Origin: Gordionus sp. m RMFG-2023
Taxonomy: Eukaryota > Nematomorpha > Gordioida > Chordodea > Parachordodidae
Length of the DNA stretch: 64,000 nt
Direction: 5' to 3'
Assembly: GCF_954871325.1 (NCBI RefSeq)
Contig: NC_088778.1
Span: 16,147,666-16,211,665, forward strand
Below, piece after piece: positions 24,925-37,711 of the stretch. Position 1 is the stretch's first letter, and each line of letters starts with the position of its first letter. Below the pieces are notes generated by a model that worked only from the letters and a program-made list of their open reading frames with translations, was not told the DNA's origin and did not search any database. Position numbers and translations under genes: made by a program.

Positions 24925-25478
24925 TCAGTTATTCAAGGATAAACAATGCTTTAAGGTGGATGGTGACATCCTATTTCTTTTTTTCGTCAGGAAATCCACT
25001 GTCTTGCTAAAGGCTCTCTCACTCGGCACACTTGATGATTGCTGGGCAAGAAAATCTTTTGCAATCAGCGACAATGTAGGATAGATAAGGCTATTTTTTT
25101 CCCACCAATCTAGTATATACGTTGTAGGGGACGCTACTTTATCATCGAGATAATCCTTGTCATCTTTTATAAGATCAGGGAATTCATATGCCTCCCTAAA
25201 AATTATAATATAATATATTTTAATTACTTTCTCAATTCGTGATGCATGCAAACAGAATACGGCTGAGTATCCATGTCATCAGGAGAAAATTCGTAAACAA
25301 TAGATCTATTAGATGGAAATTCAAAACCTTTATATAATATTTTAAACTTTTCCATATAGTTCGCCTTAACTAATATTATAGGCATATATTTAATTTTAGT
25401 TTTAGGATCAAGTAATGTAGCCACATAATTACTAAATGTGCTCACATAACTTTTATATGTCATACACTTTGTTAACAT
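24925..25478 (-). pseudogene. hAT transposase C-terminal part
   Basis: Two frames join through a 32-nt intron (25,196-25,227; GTAATT…TTTTAG) into ATLLDPKTKIKYMPII followed by YILDWWEKNSLIYPTLSLIA, then SSSVPSERAFSKTVDFLTKK and SPSTLKHCLSLNN. LDP.TK and the WW…YP.L…A.DFL….SS.PSERAFS block are the hAT dimerisation domain, where transposase subunits pair. The upstream part including the catalytic DDE region is missing or beyond recognition past 25,480. It lies in the unique centre between the inverted arms, on the minus strand. Confidence 0.8.
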
Positions 25479-25573
25479 TTAATGCAGCATTCTTAATGGA
25501 ATCATCATTATGATTTTTGGAAGTCTCCTTTATTATACTAATAAATTTATAATAAATTGCAACTGTATTAGAT

Positions 25574-25733
25574 ACGCGCCGAATTGACGTTGCGTCGGTT
25601 TGTAGCCGCGCCGAATTGACGTTGCGCCGAGTTGTCTCCGCGCTGAATTAACGATGCGCCGAATTAACGCCGCGCCGAGTTTTCTGCGTCGAATTGTCGT
25701 GGGCCAAATTTTCCGCGCCGAATTGACGTGGAA
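25574..25733. repeat. GC-rich minisatellite, GCGCCGAATTGACG units
   Basis: Eight to ten imperfect units of 12-32 bases begin GCGCCGAATT. Sequence on both sides is strongly AT-rich, whereas this block is CpG-dense. It separates the C-terminal transposase part from the possible first exon at 25,747-25,875 and fits no frame I can read through. Confidence 0.75.
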
Positions 25734-25746
25734 CTTATAATTTTAC

Positions 25747-25875
25747 CTCCGAATAAGGGTCTATATCATCAGGCATTAGGTTAATGTCGTCCACGTCCTC
25801 ATTTTTGTCATAGTTACTAACATTTTCTGAGTCATTCACAGAGTCGAATAAGAAATTAATATACGCCGCAGTCAT
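25747..25875 (-). CDS. Possible first exon of the hAT gene
   Basis: The minus strand opens ATG and reads MTAAYINFLFDSVNDSENVS, then an acidic stretch ending DDIDPYSE before a GTAAAA donor. Acidic N-terminal exons are common in hAT genes ahead of a BED finger, but no BED finger is seen here. A second, shorter copy of the start lies near 26,050. The assignment is by position only. Confidence 0.35.
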
Positions 25876-26524
25876 ATAAAAAATAAATCTTCAAGCTATT
25901 AATACAAAATATGGAATTTTAAAATACTTTTAATTTTATTTTATAAGTTAGAATTTTAATAAAATAAATATTTAAAATTTAATTATTATTGTTTATTTTT
26001 TTTATATCAGTATTTATTCGAATAAGAAATTAAAATTAAAATATGCCGCAGTCATATAAATAATAATTTTAAAACAAAATATTAATACAAAATATGGTAT
26101 TTTAAAATATAATTTTATTTTATATCTTAGAATTTTATTAAATTAATTATTAGATTAAATATATTTAATTAAAAAGATTCAATACCATACTGTATGATGG
26201 TATTGTATAATTTATATACAACACATGTATGCATTTTTGTTTTTTTATATTTAAAATTTTTTTAAAAAAATGTCATAAAATTGACTTAACTTCAACACAT
26301 GAGGATCGATTGAATCAATAAAAACACATAATGCCATCCCAGATAAAAATATTTTGTTTAAAAATAAAATATATTTTTAATCTAATCTAGTAAATAATCA
26401 TAATAGAATTTTTTTTCTTATTTTTTATATTTATAAATTTAAATATAATAAATCTTGTATTTTTTGAGTTTTAAAATAATTTCCGGTATTAGAAAAAGAG
26501 GATTCAAAACAACAGACCGGTCAT

Positions 26525-26715
26525 GACACCTTCATTAAATGTGTCAGTATGTCTAGATTTAATAGTATCGCTATGTCCTATCATAGTTCAGAATTAAGTA
26601 CGAACTTTCTGGCCAGATTTGTTTAATTTTATCGCTATTTTTTAAACACGTATATTTATTTTTTTCTTCTAATTTTATATATGTATCTTGGACAAGTACA
26701 TTTGATATTATTAAA
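26525..26715 (-). repeat. ~190-bp dispersed repeat, copy 1
   Basis: On the minus strand, GTACTTGTCCAAGATACAT, TTTAAAAAATAGCGATAAAA and TTAATTCTGAACTATGA match 60,110-60,280 on the plus strand with scattered substitutions. Both copies lie inside hAT-type elements. Confidence 0.6.
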
Positions 26716-28220
26716 ATATTTTAATAGTTATTAACCATTAATGACTAAATAAAATAATTACCTAAAAGAGGGACTATAAATATACTTAATATATATTAAA
26801 TACAGATGAGGAGGAATGTTAAAGAAGATTCACCCGTCATCTCATAGTTTACATGTCTGTCTTATATAAAATTCAAAATATGGTTGAGATATAATTTCAA
26901 AATATTCAGATACCTGCAAAATATTTTATTATTTGAGAATATTATTCAATCAAAAAAATGTAAATAAGAATTTTTTTGAGTATTCAATCAAAAAATGTTA
27001 ATAAAAATTTATTTGATCAAGTAAAATGAGGAATAAGTTAATGAAGTAAATAATTGGTATTCATAATTCAAGTTGGAAGTCTTAAGTAATAAAATGTAAA
27101 TAACAGATCAAACATCTTAATAATTAATTTAAAATATTCGTCCTCTAGTCGACACAAATTGACGACTCAAGTTGAAATTTTTAAGTACAAAAATGTAAAT
27201 AATAGAATCATAAATAATAACAATTAATATGAACTATTCGTCCTTTAATCTACTCAACTATATATGTATTCACGACTCAACTGGAAGTCTAAAGTAAAAA
27301 ATGTAAAAACAAAAAATATCTTAATTAATAATATTAAAAATATTCGTCCTCTAGTCGACTCATGTTCATAGAACTTTTCTTCCTCTTGTCGACTCAACTT
27401 CAAATATATAATTCTTATTCACGTCAAGACTCAAGTTGGAAGTCTAAAGTAAAAAAATATAAAAAACAAAAAATATTTTTATAATAACTAATTTGGAATA
27501 TTCATCATATAGTCGACTCATTTATATAATTCTTTTCAGTTTTCACAATTCAAATTAGAAGTCTAAAGTAAAAAAATGTAAAAAGTAGAAAAAATATTTA
27601 ATAAATAATAATTAATTTTAAATATTCATCCTCTAATCGACTTAAATTGACGACTCAAGTTCAGAGAACTATTCGTCCTCTAGTCGATAACTATATATTT
27701 TGTATTCACAACTCAAGTTGGAGATCTAAAGTAAAAAGTAAATAACAACAAATATATTAAATAATAATAACTAATTTGAAATATTCGTCCTCTAGTCGAC
27801 TCAAGTTCATAGAACTATTGGTCCTCTAATCGACTCAATTATTTAATTATATTCACGAGTCACGACTCAAGTTGGAAGTCGAATAGTAAAATACAAAAAC
27901 TATCTTAATTAATAATAATATATCTGAAATATTCGTCCTCTAGTCGACTCAAGTTCATAAAATATTCATCCTCTAGTCGACTAGGGGACGAATATTTTAA
28001 GAAATTAAGTTCACGACTTGAGTTCACAACTTGAGTCGACTTGAGTTCACGACTCGAGTCGACTTGAGTTCACAACTTGGGTCGACTTGAGTTCACGACT
28101 CGAGTCGACTTGTGTTCACGACTCGAGTTCACGACTTGAGTTTGAGTTAGTCGACATATTCGACTAACGACTCGAGACTCTGAGTCGGAGTCGGGTGAAC
28201 TCGACTTTTTAACAACACTA
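26710..28220. repeat. Right inverted arm, ~12 motif copies
   Basis: The reverse complement of the left-arm motif (AATATTCGTCCTCTAGTCGAC) occurs about a dozen times between 27,130 and 27,990. The last 220 bases are rich in GAGTCGACTTGAGTTCACGA repeats and lead to the terminal TTAACAACACTA. The arm is about 0.9 kb shorter than the left one. Confidence 0.65.
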
Positions 28221-28289
28221 ATAGAGGGTTTAAAATTTTTTTCGAATCATATTTTCAAAGTTTATAAAAATACAAAGAAAATTTTTCAT

Positions 28290-29740
28290 AGTAATGAAAT
28301 ATACAAATTTACAGGGCGAGGTCATAAAATGTTGTTATCGGTCAAATCATGATATTTTTAAAATATTTTTTGGGATAATGTTTTACATGTATTTATAGAT
28401 ATATAAAAAAAATAAACATTTTTCAATTAATATTACTACCAAATTTGGTTGATCAAAAATTTAATAAGTGATCGGGTTTGAGCTCGGAATTCGGTCAAAT
28501 CTTAATATTTTCAAAAAATTATTTGGGATAATGTTTAACACCTTATTGTTCACTTATAAACCAAAAATGAAGAATTTTCCATGGAGAGCGCCAGCAACGT
28601 AGTATTTTGGTTTCAAATCGGTTATCGGTCAAATCATGATATTTTTAAAATATTTTTTGGGATAATGATTTGCACGTATTTATAGATAAATTAACCAAAA
28701 ATGATCATATTCCAAATAATATTACCACCAAATTTGGTAGATCGAATATTTAGTAAGTGGCTGGTTTTGAGCTCGGAATTCGGTCAAATCTTAATATTTT
28801 CAAAAAATTATTTAGGATAATACTTAACACCTTATTGTTCACTTATAAACTAAAAATGAAGAATTTCCCACGGAGAGCGCCAGCAATGCAGTATTTCGTT
28901 CAAATCGGTTATCGGTCAAATCACGATATTTTTTAAATATTTTTTGTGATAATGATTTACACATATTTATAGATAAATTAACCATAAATAAACATTTTCC
29001 AAATAATATTACTACCAAATTTGGTAGATCGAATATTTAGTAAGTGGTCGGTTTTGAGCTCGCCATTCGGTCAAATCATAATATTTTCAAAAAATAAATT
29101 AGGATAATGCTTAACACGTTATTGTATAAACCAAAAATGAAGAATTTACCATGCATAACGCTAGCAAGGCAGTATTTAGTCATTGGGCCGGTTTCAAGTC
29201 GGTTTTCTGTCAAATCACGATATTTTTAAAATATTTTTTGGGATAAGGATTTACATGTATATATAGATATTTAAACCAAAAATGAACATTTTCCAAATAA
29301 TATTACTACCAAATTTGGTAGATCGAATATTTAGTAAGTGGTCGGTTTTGAGCTCGCCATTCGGTCAAATCTTAATCTTTAAAAATTTTATTTAGGATAA
29401 TGCTTAACACCTTATTGTTCACTATTAAACCAAAAATGCCATGGAGAGCGCCAGCAACGCAGTATTTCGGTTTCAAATCATCGGTCAAATCACGATATTT
29501 TTTAAATATTTTTTGGGATAATGATTTGCACGTATTTACAGATAAATTAACCAAAAATGAACATTTTCCAAATAATATTACTACCAAATTTGGTAGATCG
29601 AATATTTAGTAAGTGGTCGGTTTTGAGCTCGCCATTCGGTCAAATCATAATATTTTCAAAAAATTAATTAGGATAATGTTTAACACCTAAATATCACGTA
29701 TAAACCAAAAATGACGAGATTTTGATCAATAACGCCAGCA
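28290..29740. repeat. ~285-bp satellite, five copies, dimeric unit
   Basis: TCGGTCAAATCATGATATTT and its variants recur at about 28,338, 28,625, 28,911, 29,206 and 29,480. Each unit contains a second, diverged half starting GGTCAAATCTTAATATTTTC, so the repeat is a dimer of about 145-bp halves. Shared marks are GGGATAATG, CCAAATTTGGTAGATCGAAT and GGAGAGCGCCAGCAA. The array lies inside the younger X copy, just right of the giant-armed hAT. Open frames inside it are chance products. Confidence 0.8.
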
Positions 29741-30214
29741 ATATGTTCCTTACATACTTTCTACTTTTTCGATTCTAAACCTACTCATTAATTAAATGTC
29801 AAAGAAACCTCTATTTTTTAAATTATTTTTAGGTTTTTCACATGTATTTACACCCAAATACAAAAAAAGCGCTATCCAATATTTATTCTGGTTTCCTAAG
29901 AATATATTTTCATATTTATGTATTTAACGCCCTCTTATGGATATAAATTTGTTAAATTTTGTAATTGAAAAATAAAATTAAGTTGTAATAAGCTAGTAAA
30001 TATTTTTTTTTTCCAATAATATTAAGTAAAAATAGAATTTTAAATTGTTTGATATTTAATATCAATTTTTACTTAATTAAAAATTGATTTATGTAAAATA
30101 AAAAAAATGTTTTTTAAAATTTTTTTTAAAAGATATTATATCATCAAATTATGATTGATTATGATTAATTGCTTTTAGCAAGGTAGTTTCGCAAGGCAAT
30201 TTATCAAGAGAGTA
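29741..30214. other. AT-rich interior of the younger X copy
   Basis: No gene is visible between the satellite and the right end of X that is shared with 15,309-16,140. Confidence 0.4.
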
Positions 30215-31820
30215 TTTAGTCATACCGCATCTATTGCAGGATGAGTAATAAAATGTTTAATTTTTAAAATTATTTATAACTAAATAAATAACGTTAAATA
30301 CTTGAATGCAATTTGTTATTATATTTATTATCAAAACCATTTATTAGTAAAATTAATTATAATAATAACTGTAATATATTATATAACTGTCAAATACGTC
30401 TATAAAAGTGGCATTATATCTAATATTTTATAAACAATAGTAGAGGATTATAAACTATATGTTTACTTACTTTTTATAAAGAAATCTCTTTTATACTTAT
30501 TTGGACCTTGAAAATATTTTTAAAGTATGATAATAAAATTTCAAAATAAATAAACAGTTTTTTAGTCATTTTGAACTCGGCTAATTAAAATATTAAATTT
30601 GTTAATTTTCAAATAATATATGATTATATTTATTTAATTAGGGTTAAATAATAATTTAAATAATAAAAGTCAATTAAACTTCAACTGTTAAAGCTAAATT
30701 AATATTTAGTGAGTTATTGATATTATATTTTTAATACAGAATTTGATCGCATGCTGACATAGTGAAAATATAATTTTATGTATTAATCTAATAATTAAAA
30801 TAATATTCATTTAATAAAAATTTAAATAGTCTTATTAATTTCTAAATAATAAATTATATTTATATATTACTTAATGGAATTATAAAAGAAATCATTCAGT
30901 GGGCAATCAAAAAAAATTTTTTAGTTCAAGAGGATATTAAGAAGCCATTAAATAAAAAATTTTTAGCTTCAGGGGGCTATTCAAATTTTTTAGGGGACTC
31001 GACCCCCTGTGCCCCCCCCCTTAGCGACGCCATTGTTAGAAAATGAAGTTAATAAACAAATATAGGTATATAATTAAAGGATAAAGGGAGAATTGATGGA
31101 TTTTATTAAATATTTACCTTTTATTTTTATTTAGAATACAGGGTTATAGGATGTAGTTCATAATATTTGGTATTTTATATTGTTAATTAAACGAGATCAG
31201 CATAAATTTAATTGGCTTTCATTATTTGAAAATTCATGCCACAATCGAGCTCAATTAGAGATCGGATTTTTATTTGGGTAAATGTTAATAAGATTTGATA
31301 TAAAAATTGGGTAGGCAACATAAAATTAATATCAGCATAAAATAAAGGAGGTGAGTAAAAAAAAACCTACAAACACAAACTAAAACAAATCTAAAATCTA
31401 CCCAAACAAATTCCCGGAACTCAACCAAACTTTCTAACAAACGAATCGTCAAGAATTATAGAAAATTATCAAATCAAAAGACAAATAAAACTTAAATCCA
31501 ACAATTTTATTCAAAAGAAAATTCATTTCTTTATAAAAAAAATATCCCTAATTTTTATAAAAATTAATTAATTTCATCAAAAAAAAAAAATAATAATCCA
31601 CATATAATATATTACATCTAATTTTTCTATCCAATCAACCTTATTTTAATCGGTTGATTGGCATTTCGCGTAAACAAAAAAATATAAAATGTACGTATTT
31701 ACAAATACGACATGCCACCCCTTTATGGGATCAGGGCATGTCGATAAACAAAAAAAATTTTTTTACATGTATAAAAAAAATGTTCATGCTCACCTTCATG
31801 TTAAATGAATATTCCTCACC

Positions 31821-32318
31821 CTAAGCCGACATGGGACTGCTCCAAAAATCCCCTGCACTAGTCGTCGGTAGAACCTCAGTAGCTATAGCCATAGCTCTCT
31901 GCAACATATCTACCTCTCGATGTCCGCGAGATTCCCCTAATTGTGGCACTCCATCATTATAACTTGGTCTTTTCGGAGGACGCCTATCAGCAGGTATGGC
32001 CGGTCCCATAAGAACAGAAGTTGTCGGCTGCTCCACATTCATCTCGTTATATATCCTCTTTTGTCCCTCATATGGTTCTACCCGCGGATTCTCCGATAAC
32101 ACCCCCATAGATACACGATCCCTGGGTAATTGCGTGCATTGATGTCTAAGATGACCCTCTCCCTGACAATTATAACATTTTTTCCGTCTAATCCCATATG
32201 TCGGTGGCTGATTTTCCTTCCGGCGTCCTTCTCCCAGGGTCATACCATCGTGCTTCTTGATTAATGTGACCTGGAGATAGAAATCTCCAAGGTCCACAAG
32301 TCGTGAGATTGTTTCCAT
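31821..32318 (-). pseudogene. Zinc-knuckle ORF beside the 3' LTR
   Basis: This part of the gypsy-type element contains CYNCQGEGHLRHQC, a perfect CCHC knuckle of the kind used by Gag to bind RNA, after a short basic stretch (GIRRKK). Its place after pol is unusual, because Gag normally precedes protease. The related fossil at 47,270-50,760 also has a knuckle-like segment at the same end. Confidence 0.6.
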
Positions 32319-33554
32319 TTCTCGAAGGTGATAAAATATTTGTGGATATCTGGTTCGAGGATATACGTGGACCTTTTCTTTATTTTGGTTTTCAGAAATT
32401 AGTAGTAATGACTTGATTTTTTTTGAAAAAAAAACTTTATAACAACAAAAACTTCAATTTAATAAAAGAAGTATAATTTAATATTTCGGGGGAATTTAAT
32501 AAAAAAAAAATAATTTTATAATTTAAAAAAAAAATCTTTTACAAAAAAAAATTTAAATTAACTAAACACTTTTATAATTTAATTTTCCTTAAAAAAAAAT
32601 TCACTTCATACACAAAAACAAAATCAATCCATGATTGCGTTCCAAAACATAAACACGTTTTAAACTTTTCCTATTTCCTTTTACGGTATTCCACACATAC
32701 ACAGACCATTAAATTATAAACAAGAGAAAAGGGGGGGAAGGAAAAAAAAAACTCAAACAAAAACTTTTTAATTTTAATTCCTCTTTTACCAATATCTTCC
32801 CAGTACCAAATAACTCAAACACGCCGCACGTGCTCACCAAAAAAAAATTTTTAAAAAACTTTTTAATTAATTATATCTTTTTTTATTTAAAAAAAATATT
32901 TTCCCAGTACCAATACCAATGTTCAACAACCGTGATTTATCCTATAAGGCTATGAACAAAAATGTATTCACAAAATGAATTACAACTTTTCTATTCCTTT
33001 TATTTTTTACACTTTTATTCATTTACAATACATATATTACCACAATTTCAATCTTTTTTCCTTGTTTATTACCGACAGCCGGAACATTAAACCAGTTTAA
33101 CTTAACATTACATATACATACATATACTTCAATTTCCCGTAATATTACCGAGATAACCTCCTTATTCAATTTCACTTTTTTACATAAACATCTATCAATA
33201 AATTCTAATACCATCATATAATAATACATAAACTTAAACAAAAAAGGTTACCGACCGTTCACGTACATTTTACTCCTTCATGCTTTAACTTTGCATAAAT
33301 ATATATATTTACCACTTTAAGATGAGCCCCTCTCCTATTTGATCCTTTAACTTCCCATTCCCACATACAATATGTTGCCCAAACCTTCATTTACACATTA
33401 TATATTTGCTCGGAAACGAGTCTAATCCTTCGGGATGCACCTTCATTTTATTTACACATATATTTTCATATTTATATTATCATATGAGGTACCTCAGATT
33501 TACTTCCGCGGTCTTATATGATCATTGTGGCGCAACACGGCTCACATTTCCTTG

Positions 33555-34463
33555 TTATATTTTCAATATCTTTCCCATACCCGGCCACCAAACATATTCA
33601 CGGGCCCACGATTTCATCTTCCCCTGACCCTGATGTCCAGCATGTAACAAATTTAAAATTTTACCCCGTAATTTGAACGGAATTACTGCACGATTACCCC
33701 TCATTAAACAATCATCCACCACAGACAATTCCTCTTTCACCTTTTTAAAAACTTTACAATCCTCCTCCCAAGTCTTTTTCCCCATTACACATAACTTTAT
33801 CCTAGTCATTTCTCTATCTCTCAATGTACCCAACTTAAGATCCTCCCAATTGATAGGACCCCCTTTGAGCATATGCGAAAGCAAACAAACCAGGGCTTTT
33901 TCACTGTTTCGAACCTTATCCTTGTTCCCTTCATCATTTTCTTCACTTAATCCTAATCGGGACAAACTATCAGGCAAACAATTCTCTTTACCGCAACGAT
34001 ATCGGATCTCCACATTAAAGCTGCCCACCAACAACAACCAACGTTGTAACCGGGGAGACATCATTAACTCCCGATTGTTTTTCCGAAATAAGTGAATTAA
34101 CGGTTTGTGATCAGTAAAAATTACAAATTTTTTACCAATCAAATATTCACGACATTTTGTCAACCCGAAAATCACAGCCAGGGCCTCCTGTTCAATCACA
34201 GAATACCTGGTTTCCACCTCACGAAAAACACGCGAGAAAAACAATACAGGTCTCTCCAAGCCCTCTATTACCTGTAATAACGCACCACCAACTCCTTTAT
34301 TTGAGGCATCTACCGCCAAAACAATTTCCAAGTCATTATCAAAACACACCAAAACTGGCTCTTTTCCAATTTTTTCCTTTAAAATTTCAAAAGCAATCTG
34401 CTGTACATCCTTCCACTCATAATGAATTCCTTTTTCCAATAAATCATATAACGGCGCCGCCAC
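33555..34463 (-). pseudogene. RNase H and integrase start of the gypsy-type element
   Basis: LAVDASNKGVGGALLQ, EQEALAVIFGL and FTDHKPLIHLF are the RNase H signature. GHQGQGKMKSWAREYVWWPG belongs to the zinc-binding head of integrase. The integrase core is not seen. The part follows reverse transcriptase in element order, as in Ty3/gypsy. Confidence 0.75.
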
Positions 34464-35382
34464 CTTTGCCCAAAAAAGACTGCAACTCAGCCTTAGTGTC
34501 AGGCCGTTTCATGTTCGATATATTCTTCAAATTTTTATCCAAAGGTTTCACTTCAATTCCATTAATCCGATGACCCAAATATTCAACCTCCATTACCCCC
34601 AGAACACTTGACGATAACGACTCCAAAGGGGTTGTTTGCGTTTTGTAGATTACCATTTGGGTTGAGTGTATCTGCTCCCATTTTTCAACGGACCATGGCG
34701 TCAGTTTTTCAAGGATTGGAAGGAGTATTTTACTATATGGATGATGTGTTAATCACTGGAGTGACGCCGGAGCAGCATAATCAACATTTGGAGGAAGTGT
34801 TTAGGAGAATTCGTGATAAAGGCTTGAGAGCTAGTAAGGAGAAAAGTGTTCTGGGGGTAATGGAGGTTGAATATTTGGGTCATCGGATTAATGGAATTGA
34901 AGTGAAACCTTTGGACTATGGTAATAATTGACCATACCCAAAAAAGACTGCAACTCAGCCTTAGTGTCAGGCCGTTTCATGTTCGATATATTCTTCAAAT
35001 TTTTATCCAAAGGTTTCACTTCAATTCCATTAATCCGATGACCCAAATATTCAACCTCCATTACCCCCAGAACACTTTTCTCCTTACTAGCTCTCAAGCC
35101 TTTATCACGAATTCTCCTACACACTTCCTCCAAATGTTGATTATGCTGCTCCGGCGTCACTCCAGTGATTAACACATCATCCATATAGTAAAATACTCCT
35201 TCCAATCCTTGAAAAACTGACGCCATGGTCCGTTGAAAAATGGGAGCAGATACACTCAACCCAAATGGTAATCTACAAAACGCAAACAACCTCTTTGGAG
35301 TCGTTATCGTCAATAATTTACGGATTTCCTTTCTCAAAGGTAACTGCAAATACGCCGACGAAAAATCCACCTTGGAAAAATA

Positions 35383-37089
35383 AATATTTTATTTGTAAAT
35401 ATATTAATTTCCAATAATTTCTTTATTCAAAATATATTTTAATTTTCACAATCAAAATCTCATAATGATATCTCATAATAATATAATTTTTTTGTTTCAC
35501 AATATATTTCAAAAAATCAATTCAATATTCTTCATTTTATAAAATCCCCGACTGAATCAAATTATTAACATCAAATTAAAATAATTTTCACATTTCCATA
35601 AAACATGAACATTTTAATTTTTCTCGTATAATATATTTATCAAAAGTCAAAAGTAAAAAAGTAAACAAAAAAATACCAAGTGTTTGAATATCAATTCTCG
35701 ATAAAATAACTAATAAATAAAATATATTCTTTTTGATTGACATTTTTTATAATATATCAGTACAAATATATATCATAATAATACAAAACTACAACACGCC
35801 CACCCTTCAAAAAACCAGATACCATATAATTATCGTTCTTTAATGAATTGATTATTTCCTCGTCATTTATCGAATCTTATCTTTGAACATCATTGACTTT
35901 TAACTCTTAATTGTCTTCTTTCGACATGCAGATTATAATAATTAATATATTTTGTTTGTTTTATAATACATATAAATTTGGATTCAACAATCCTTTATAA
36001 TTATTTTCTTTTTCTTAATGTTCAATTATAAAACAAATAATTGACTACAAACAAAATAAAAGAATACAAATAGAGATAAAAAATAATTTATAATTATCAC
36101 TATTAAATTACATATATATTTTCGTTATATCATTAAGAAAATAATATGAACCACAAAAAAAACATACTAAGACATTTCATATAACAAAAATACAATATTA
36201 CAATATATATAATATGCCACTACAATCATATTTTTTATGTTACGAAAAAAAATATGAAGATATGCCGATAGATAATAAAAAATATTTTATTAAAATTACT
36301 TACTCTTAAAATTTGACATTTTATTAATATTATGCTTATTATAATTATCATTAAAATAAAAAGCCATTTTTTCATTAATTATCCAAAATTTAAAATTTTA
36401 TCTTATATATTTCTAATTTTAATCCAAAAATCCTACTATTGCGTTGTGTAATTTATAATATAAAAATAAATTTCTTACCTTTAAATATCCGGAATCCACT
36501 AATGTTTTTAGGAACCCGGTCCTAGAAAATATTTTTCTTGATTAATAACGTCTGAAATTTATTTTTATAAAACTCTCTTGTTTTATTTTTTTTTTCTAAA
36601 TATTTCAATTTTTATATTTTTCTCAAACTTATTTTTTCCCTAATAAGTGTTAACGAATCCTGGTACCACTGCACCAATATTTTATTTGTAAATATATTAA
36701 TTTCCAATAATTTCTTTATTCAAAATATATTTTAATTTTCACAATCAAAATCTCATAATGATATCTCATAATAATATAATTTTTTTGTTTCACAATATAT
36801 TTCAAAAAATCAATTCAATATTCTTCATTTTATAAAATCCCCGACTGAATCTCAAATTATTAACATCAAATTAAAATAATTTTCACATTTCCATAAAACA
36901 TGAACATTTTAATTTTTCTCGTATAATATATTTATCAAAAGTCAAAAGTAAAAAAGTAAACAAAAAAATACCAAGTGTTTGAATATCAATTCTCGATAAA
37001 ATAACTAATAAATAAAATATATTCTTTTTGATTGACATTTTATAATATATCAGTACAAATATATATCATAATAATACAAAACTACAACA
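35383..37089 (-). mobile_element. Small non-autonomous LTR element, nested in pol
   Basis: Two 414-bp LTRs (35,383-35,796 and 36,676-37,089) begin TGTTGTAGTTTTGTATTATT on the minus strand and differ by only about two short indels. The 880-bp interior has a primer-site-like TGGTGCAGTGGTACCAGG after the first LTR and a purine tract (GAAGGGTGGGCG) before the second, but no coding capacity. This is the layout of TRIM-type elements, which rely on another element's proteins. It is whole and very young, and it lies within the reverse transcriptase of the surrounding element. Confidence 0.75.
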
Positions 37090-37711
37090 GCACCCTTCAA
37101 CTGAGCCAAAATCTCTTCAATCCTAGGCAATGGATATTTAACCTCCACCACCCATCGATTCACCGTGACCCTGAAATCCGCACAAAGTCTCAATTTACCA
37201 TTTGCCTTTTTAACAGGCACTAACGGAGTTGCCCAATCGCTATATCCCACAGGAATAATAATGCCGTCCTTCACCCATCTATCTAATTCCTCATCGATCT
37301 CCTTCCTCCATTCGAAAGGAACTCGCCGACAAGCCAAAAAGATCGGTGAAAAACCCTCCCTCAGTTGAACATCAACTTGATAATCATTTAAACAACCTAA
37401 TTTTTCATCAAAAATAATGCCATACTGCCTTACTAGAATAGGAATAGCTTGATTAACCTTATTCCAATCCTCTTTTCCCCCGGCCACAATTTGCTTCTCA
37501 TTTCCCTCATCATTACGATCCAACTTACTTGATTTCTCCATCATCTCCTCCGAAATTTCACAAATTTTATTATTAGTATTATCCAAATTTTCACTCTCTC
37601 CAACATCCACTATTACATTATCACTAGTATTAAAAATATTCCAATAATTATTGGGAGGACCAAGCTTGGTAATCCAATCCCACCCCATAACAGTCTCAAC
37701 ATTTTCCTTTA

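Larger units (their letters stand above)
22346..28220 (-). mobile_element. hAT element with kilobase-scale inverted arms
   Basis: The ends read TAGTGTTGTTAATCGACT and, inverted, TAGTGTTGTTAAAAAGTCG. They enclose 5.9 kb, with about 2.4 kb (left) and 1.5 kb (right) of inverted arms. The arms carry dozens of copies of GTCGACTAGAGGACGAATAT. The central 1.9 kb holds minus-strand hAT transposase pieces (24,925-25,478) and a possible first exon (25,747-25,875). Ordinary hAT elements have terminal repeats of 10-30 bp, so these arms are exceptional. I found no matching 8-bp flanks. It lies inside the younger X copy. Confidence 0.65.
16902..31035 (+). mobile_element. Younger copy of hAT-like element X
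   Basis: The element begins CAGGGGCGTCGTTAGCC and ends TTAGCGACGCCATTG, imperfect inverted repeats of one another. Perfect 8-bp duplications TTAGAAAA flank it (16,894-16,901 and 31,036-31,043). Its right 820 bp (30,215-31,035) is the inverted counterpart of 15,309-16,140. Its left 200 bp matches 41,870-42,055 inverted. After removal of the Helitron (17,109-21,873) and the giant-armed hAT (22,346-28,220), about 3.5 kb remain, including the satellite at 28,290-29,740. No transposase frame is seen, so it was probably mobilised in trans. Confidence 0.75.

Noticed and set aside
29372-29609. Open frames on both strands inside the satellite
   Set aside because: They recur with the repeat period and are by-products of the repeat sequence.
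33673-35172. Several plus-strand frames of 80-140 codons
   Set aside because: They are antisense or inverted-duplicate shadows of the minus-strand gypsy-type element.
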